This document shows, in pieces, positions 6,901 to 7,283 of a stretch of 7,283 bases of DNA. The position numbers were made by a program, and so were the translations under genes. This DNA is from Planctomycetes bacterium RBG_13_46_10. GTDB lineage: Bacteria; Planctomycetota; Phycisphaerae; Sedimentisphaerales; Anaerobacaceae. The stretch spans positions 20,233 to 27,515 of the forward strand of contig MHYD01000061.1 of NCBI GenBank assembly GCA_001824645.1, written 5' to 3'. Each line of letters starts with the position of its first letter. Positions within the stretch are counted from its first letter, which is position 1. The notes beneath the pieces are model-generated. The model saw nothing but the letters and a program-made list of their open reading frames with translations, did no database searches and was not told the DNA's origin.

Positions 6901-7283
6901 ATGACGAGATAGACGGACTGGAAGGCAATGACACACTATACGGCGGTACGGGTAACGATACAATTGACGGCGGCATCGGCGACAACCTAATCTATGGCGG
7001 TGATGGCAATGATTATCTGTTTGCCGCCGGTTACGGAAGCGATACGATCTATGGCGGTGCAGGTAATGATTATATTGTAGGAGCATATGGTTATAACTAC
7101 GACGAGTTGTATGGTGGTGATGGAATTGATACGTTGTACGGCAGATCAGGCGTCAACATTATGGATGGCGGTGCCGGTGATGATTACATAAATGGCAGAT
7201 ACGGTGAGAATATATATATCGTAAATCGTGGCAGCGGTTTCGATTACATCGACGTGCGCGTTACACTGGATGATGGTTATGGC
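960..7283 (+). CDS. Giant lysozyme-headed RTX protein, probably T1SS-exported (3' partial, at least 2108 aa)
   Basis: One frame runs from ATG 960 to the window edge without a stop. The start is set by a strong SD 6 nt upstream. There is no Sec signal peptide, as expected for T1SS substrates, whose export signal is at the C-terminus (outside the window). Approximate domains: GH24-type lysozyme-like fold 14-228; RTX block 318-450; uncharacterised segment 451-547; FrpC-like self-processing region 548-865 with three EF-hand pairs; helical domain 875-1100; then RTX nonapeptides alternating with 96-aa HCBP-like modules from 1109 on. The protein is nearly free of cysteine; I found only Cys975, in the helical domain. 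From family knowledge, RTX repeats stay unfolded in the low-calcium cytosol and fold on binding Ca2+ outside. The likely role is an extracellular effector or surface protein acting on peptidoglycan; the target is inferred. GC content is low in the 5' part and high around 3600-4200, suggesting modular assembly. Alternatives are an adhesin or a lytic enzyme used in nutrition or remodelling. Confidence 0.93.
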   Translation, partial: MRTETLHSVTDYISELFDFIFREEDFRNLPYFDTANPRRATIGYGFNIEVTDYLLLVLNELGIVNGAMAEAEITARRQAFTTAIDNTPDTGDINAINTQLRANLNQVANQYGVTTFQINATQGYAIFREIILGTNIGSITIQGKQQKIDVLLQNTLAHNSKEYVAVMSLFYNSESLVGPKLRSAIIYDNRAEAWYEIRYNSNNGTQSPATKQALADRRYREANEFGLYDSGILTTDQAKEVMRMYTIHETNIVNYETHQFSPPAGIPSINDLEGIGKSKEYLIANFASGNTINGKVIVGAGLVDSYAYLEDNINDQLTGTQNNDLIFGGRGNNTLDGRAGADVMIGGDGDDRYKVDDPNDKIVENYGEGTDLVESTATYTLPDNAEVENLTLMGTDNINGTGNNLGNVIKGNTGNNKLDGGGGNDILYTGGGNDAFYGGSGYDYYYLNSGHTVAQIYDTDGDGAVFKRAHQLKGGNQVEGKEGVYFDKNSGDYYFWNGPGSNLTIVTGDDKSHIIVNNFYQYKLEIYLDPTPYETPGDLFAKAEKTLSPIILDLDGDGIETTNINKGTFFDHDANGFAELTGWVSADDGLLVMDRDKNGTIDSGRELFGNATLLTNGTKAANGFQALAELDSNHDGRIDANDAAYTQLRIWQDIDGDSYSSADELKTLPELGIESIKTGYTETITNITDANGNIIPLSALAGLDFNNDGQIDANDTTYTQLRIWQDINGDGYSSADELQTLSELGIDSINTEITNHITDADGKIIPLKALALLDSNFDGTIDTKDAVYTQLRIWNDINWDGYSSVDELKTLSGRVIEYVNKGSIEDNTYIIDAHGNTIKEYGTFTRTDGTTGSAADVWFKADKMYTVANEWLDVPEEIAALPDLAGTGTVYSLQQAMVRDESGHLKGLVEQFAVETDVTVRQALVTQILYAWTGVENVDPLSRASGYFYGNAIGDARKLATLEALVGEPYLGTWCGISRDPNPHGPASQILLQAFNDLEDRIYSQLMAQTHFKDLLNSITKTWNSDTSQFDWDVNATRDALQALYLANPDNGLLAMTEVADILKLDGAGGRQALQTLRAQGDLTGDDDFLRLLAGLGSNTIVGSYTVYGTNDDDVIYGTGSYNRLYGFAGYDNLYGGVGNDYLYGGTEGDILDGGAGNDQLYGGTDYYYDDANGNDTYLFGRGSGQDTIVDHDTTAGNVDTILLHSDISPADVTLHKNGNDLVLSINDTSDTLTVSKWFADEFGAYQVEHIQFGDGTVWDAYTIDQIFLQGTSGDDILTGFSTADTISGFDGNDGLHGRAGEDTLEGGTGNDQLYAGTGNDVLDGGDGNDGLYGEAGNDVLRGGEGIDSLRGGAGDDTLDGGAGNEYLYGLYGGTGNDTYLFGRGSDQDRISDYDITAGNVDTILLNSDISPDDVTLRRYYDNLVLTINDTTDKLTVSSWFTDESGAYQVEQIQFGDGTLWDADTIKQMMLQGTSGDDLLIGYSTADTISGLQGNDRLYGRAGDDTLEGGPGNDQLFGEADNDVLRGGEGIDSLSGGTGDDTLDGGAGNDYLYGGTGYYYGDWYYGGQHDDANGNDTYLFGRGSGQDTIFDHDTTAGNVDTILLNSDISPADITLRRNSDNLVLSINDTSDTITVSNWFLNETTDFQVENIQFADGTVWNADTIKQLVLQGTSGDDVLIGYSTADTISGLEGNDRLYGRAGDNTLDGGAGNDQLYGETGNDVLRGAEGIDYLSGGTGNDTYLFGRGSGQDTIVDHDTTAGNVDTILLNSDISPADVTLRRSSDNLVLSINDTSDTITVSNWFLNEAANYQIENIQFADGTVWDVVTIKQMVLQGTPGDDYIVGYGSDDILDGGAGNDTLIGNKGNDVYVFGRGYGHDTIIDTDNTPGNTDTVLLASDILPADVTLKRGGDDLFVRINDTSDRLQIKGWFASDDNKVEYIRFADGTVWDTSEMQNAVDYPTDTDDYLVGTPLDDVIDGGGGNDEIDGLEGNDTLYGGTGNDTIDGGIGDNLIYGGDGNDYLFAAGYGSDTIYGGAGNDYIVGAYGYNYDELYGGDGIDTLYGRSGVNIMDGGAGDDYINGRYGENIYIVNRGSGFDYIDVRVTLDDGYG
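999..1643 (+). other. Lysozyme-like (GH24-type) catalytic domain, residues ~14-228
   Basis: The segment has the hallmarks of phage-type lysozymes. An early Glu (Glu24 in REEDF) is followed after nine residues by Asp33 (PYFDT), then Thr41 in ATIGYGFNI. In T4 lysozyme the catalytic set is Glu11, Asp20 and Thr26 in a TIGIG motif, so the Glu-Asp spacing is the same and the Asp-Thr spacing is two longer. The C-terminal half also fits: a helix YVAVMSLFYNSESLVGPKLR, then AEAWYEIRYNSN and DRRYREANEFGLY, which resemble the lysozyme core helix and its final RR..E..LF motif. The predicted reaction is cleavage of the glycan strands of peptidoglycan. An insertion of about 80 residues between the halves, rich in N, A and T, makes it longer than T4 lysozyme. 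The fold is likely; activity is inferred. Confidence 0.72.
1911..2309 (+). repeat. First RTX block, residues 318-450
   Basis: Degenerate GGxGxD-type nonapeptides (LTGTQNNDLIFGGRGNN, DGRAGADVMIGGDGDD) are followed by a common RTX insert. That insert runs from YKVDDPNDKIVEN through STATYTLPDNAEVENLTL to NINGTGNNLGNVIKGN, then returns to GGGGND repeats. It should form a calcium-bound parallel beta-roll. Its second half is the part homologous to the tail of the upstream gene at 2-90. Confidence 0.85.
2310..2600 (+). other. Uncharacterised segment between RTX block and self-processing-like region, residues 451-547
   Basis: This stretch (TVAQIYDTDGDGAVF, GVYFDKNSGDYYFWNG, SNLTIVTGDDKSHIIVNNF) looks beta-rich. 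I recognise it as a segment often placed just before the LDLDGDG domain in large RTX proteins, but I cannot give it a function. It ends in a Pro-rich linker containing an Asp529-Pro530 bond. Confidence 0.5.
2601..3554 (+). other. FrpC/ApxIVA-like self-processing region with altered scissile site, residues 548-865
   Basis: The order of motifs follows the FrpC self-processing module as I remember it: PxxLDLDGDGIET, FFDHDANG, TGWVSADDGLLVMDRDKNG, IDSGRELFGN, ALAELDSN, RIWQDI, ADELKTL, LGIESI, and a closing TRTDGTTG...ADVWFKAD. In FrpC a calcium-triggered cut occurs at the Asp-Pro bond directly before the module. Here the matching bond is Ser548-Pro549, so the acid needed for that chemistry is missing. 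The module is also about 318 residues instead of roughly 177, because its EF-hand pair is present three times. It probably serves as a calcium-folding structural domain rather than an active self-cleaver. Homology is well supported; loss of cleavage is inferred. Confidence 0.72.
2835..3416 (+). repeat. Three tandem EF-hand-pair units of 73, 70 and about 51 residues
   Basis: Units start at Ala626 (2835), Ala699 (3054) and Ala769 (3264). Each carries ALA, a DxNxDGxID loop, YTQLRIW, then a second DI(D/N)xDxYSSxDE loop and LKTL or LQTL. The paired 12-residue loops are 631-642 and 653-664, 704-715 and 726-737, and 774-785 and 796-807, and all keep their acidic ligands. The third unit decays after LKTLS, where LGIESI is replaced by RVIEYV. 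DNA similarity between units is high, so the duplications look fairly recent. Confidence 0.85.
3582..4259 (+). other. Alpha-helical domain of large RTX proteins, residues ~875-1100
   Basis: The segment runs from EEIAALPDLAGTGTVYSLQQ through VEQFAVETDVTVRQALVTQI, YAWTGVENVDP, ARKLATLEALVG and YSQLMAQTHFKDLL to FLRLLAGLG. This helix-rich domain recurs between the LDLDGDG domain and the C-terminal repeats of many big RTX proteins; its function is not known to me. It contains Cys975. The DNA is clearly richer in GC than the 5' part of the gene (39 of 60 bases at 3781-3840, against 14 of 60 at 781-840), and the minus strand stays open here as a by-product. Confidence 0.65.
4284..4481 (+). repeat. 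RTX nonapeptide block opening the C-terminal repeat region
   Basis: GTNDDDVIYG is followed by nonapeptides such as YGGVGNDYL and DGGAGNDQL, then a tyrosine-rich exit (TDYYYDDANG) into the first 96-aa module. A Ca2+-binding beta-roll is expected. Confidence 0.85.
4482..4769 (+). repeat. HCBP-like module 1, 96 aa (residues 1175-1270)
   Basis: It starts NDTYLFGRGSGQD and carries VDTILLHSDISPADVTL, INDTSDTLTVSKWF, HIQFGDGTVWD and a closing LQ. It belongs to the haemolysin-type calcium-binding related family that caps RTX rolls. It shares an exact 56-nt tract (4515-4570) with module 4. Confidence 0.85.
4770..5087 (+). repeat. RTX block between modules 1 and 2 (106 aa)
   Basis: It opens GTSGDDILTGFSTADTISG and continues with about nine GGxGxD-type nonapeptides. 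It is the longest spacer of the series and has two nonapeptides that the next spacer lacks. Near its end a 9-nt near-duplication (CTCTACGGT, CTCTACGGA at 5061-5078) adds three residues and breaks the nine-residue register. Confidence 0.85.
5088..5375 (+). repeat. HCBP-like module 2, 96 aa (residues 1377-1472)
   Basis: Same length and motif order as module 1 (NDTYLFGRGSDQD, ILLNSDISPDDVTL, INDTTDKLTVSSWF, QIQFGDGTLWD). It is the more divergent of the first four. Its start shares an exact 35-nt tract (5082-5116) with module 4. Confidence 0.85.
5376..5681 (+). repeat. RTX block between modules 2 and 3 (102 aa), with aromatic insert
   Basis: It opens GTSGDDLLIGYSTADTISG and continues with RTX nonapeptides. 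The end is a glycine/tyrosine/tryptophan insert, GYYYGDWYYGGQHDDANG, that is not a standard nonapeptide. It is an expanded relative of the YYYDDANG exit before module 1. Confidence 0.85.
5682..5969 (+). repeat. HCBP-like module 3, 96 aa (residues 1575-1670)
   Basis: Motifs are NDTYLFGRGSGQD, ILLNSDISPADITL, INDTSDTITVSNWF and NIQFADGTVWN. It shares an exact 73-nt tract (5813-5885) with module 4, and its lead-in (GATGATGCCAATGG and onward) is shared with module 1. Confidence 0.85.
5970..6170 (+). repeat. RTX block between modules 3 and 4 (67 aa)
   Basis: It opens GTSGDDVLIGYSTADTISG as in the previous two spacers but ends early, after GIDYLSGGTG. It lacks the GDDTLDGGAGN repeats and the aromatic insert present in the spacer before it. 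Confidence 0.85.
6171..6458 (+). repeat. HCBP-like module 4, 96 aa (residues 1738-1833), mosaic
   Basis: It has the full motif set (NDTYLFGRGSGQD, INDTSDTITVSNWF, NIQFADGTVWD). At DNA level its start matches module 2, its middle module 1 and its second half module 3, each over an exact run. Confidence 0.85.
6459..6551 (+). repeat. Short RTX spacer between modules 4 and 5 (31 aa)
   Basis: GTPGDDYIVGYGSDDILDGG is followed by one GGAGNDTLIG nonapeptide and GNKGNDV. It is the shortest spacer of the series and lacks the STADTISG segment. Confidence 0.8.
6552..6827 (+). repeat. HCBP-like module 5, divergent, about 92 aa (residues 1865-1956)
   Basis: The motifs are recognisable (NDVYVFGRGYGHDTI, TVLLASDILPADVTL, INDTSDRLQIKGWF, YIRFADGTVWD), but the DNA is much less similar to modules 1-4 and the closing TIKQxxLQ is replaced by SEMQNAV. 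It looks older than, or outside, the recent expansion. Confidence 0.8.
6828..7283 (+). repeat. C-terminal RTX block running off the window
   Basis: DDYLVGTPLDDVIDGG opens a run of GGxGND repeats (DGGGGNDEI, YGGTGNDTI, YGGDGNDYL, YGGAGNDYI, DGGAGDDYI). Tyrosine-rich variants such as GAYGYNYDELYGG interrupt it. The frame is still open at 7283 after RGSGFDYIDVRVTLDDG, so the C-terminal secretion signal is not visible. Confidence 0.85.

Noticed and set aside
4284..7283. Regularly repeated DNA that could be taken for a CRISPR or satellite array
   Set aside because: The repeats are in frame, encode RTX nonapeptides and 96-aa modules, vary mostly at codon third positions, and have no spacer-like unique sequence.
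960..7283. Possible frameshift in the giant gene
   Set aside because: Codon phase was checked at many points from 960 to 7283 and RTX or domain motifs stay in the same frame throughout, with no stop.

Overview
The window suggests a Gram-negative bacterium, probably a proteobacterium. The evidence is a giant glycine/aspartate-rich RTX protein of the kind exported by type I secretion (T1SS), next to a protein with a Sec signal peptide. I cannot name a genus. All genes are on the plus strand and packed like an operon: the first two overlap by 4 nt (ATGA) and the second and third are 11 nt apart. There is no room for a promoter or terminator between them, and no RNA gene, insertion sequence or CRISPR array was seen.

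Layout. (1) Positions 2-190 hold the last 62 codons of an upstream RTX-type protein. (2) Positions 187-948 encode a 253-aa protein with a signal peptide and four cysteines, of unknown function. (3) From 960 to the window edge runs one uninterrupted frame of 2108 codons with no stop. It was assembled by frame reading and is by far the largest gene here; its C-terminus lies outside the window.

The giant protein is modular. In order it has: a lysozyme-like (GH24-type) domain at about residues 14-228; a first RTX block; a short uncharacterised segment; a region that looks like the FrpC self-processing module but has Ser in place of the scissile Asp and its EF-hand pair triplicated; an alpha-helical domain typical of large RTX proteins; and a long repeat region. 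In that last region 96-aa modules (haemolysin-type calcium-binding related, HCBP-like) alternate with RTX nonapeptide blocks that become steadily shorter toward the C-terminus.

Working model (inference): this is a T1SS-exported, calcium-folded protein that delivers a peptidoglycan-degrading head outside the cell. The small exported protein encoded between two RTX genes is a candidate periplasmic protector (immunity protein). The upstream tail is homologous to the first RTX block of the giant protein, so the locus may be an array of related RTX effectors with an accessory gene between them. Base composition varies strongly along the locus, and the modules share nucleotide tracts in a mosaic pattern, which points to assembly and remodelling by recombination.
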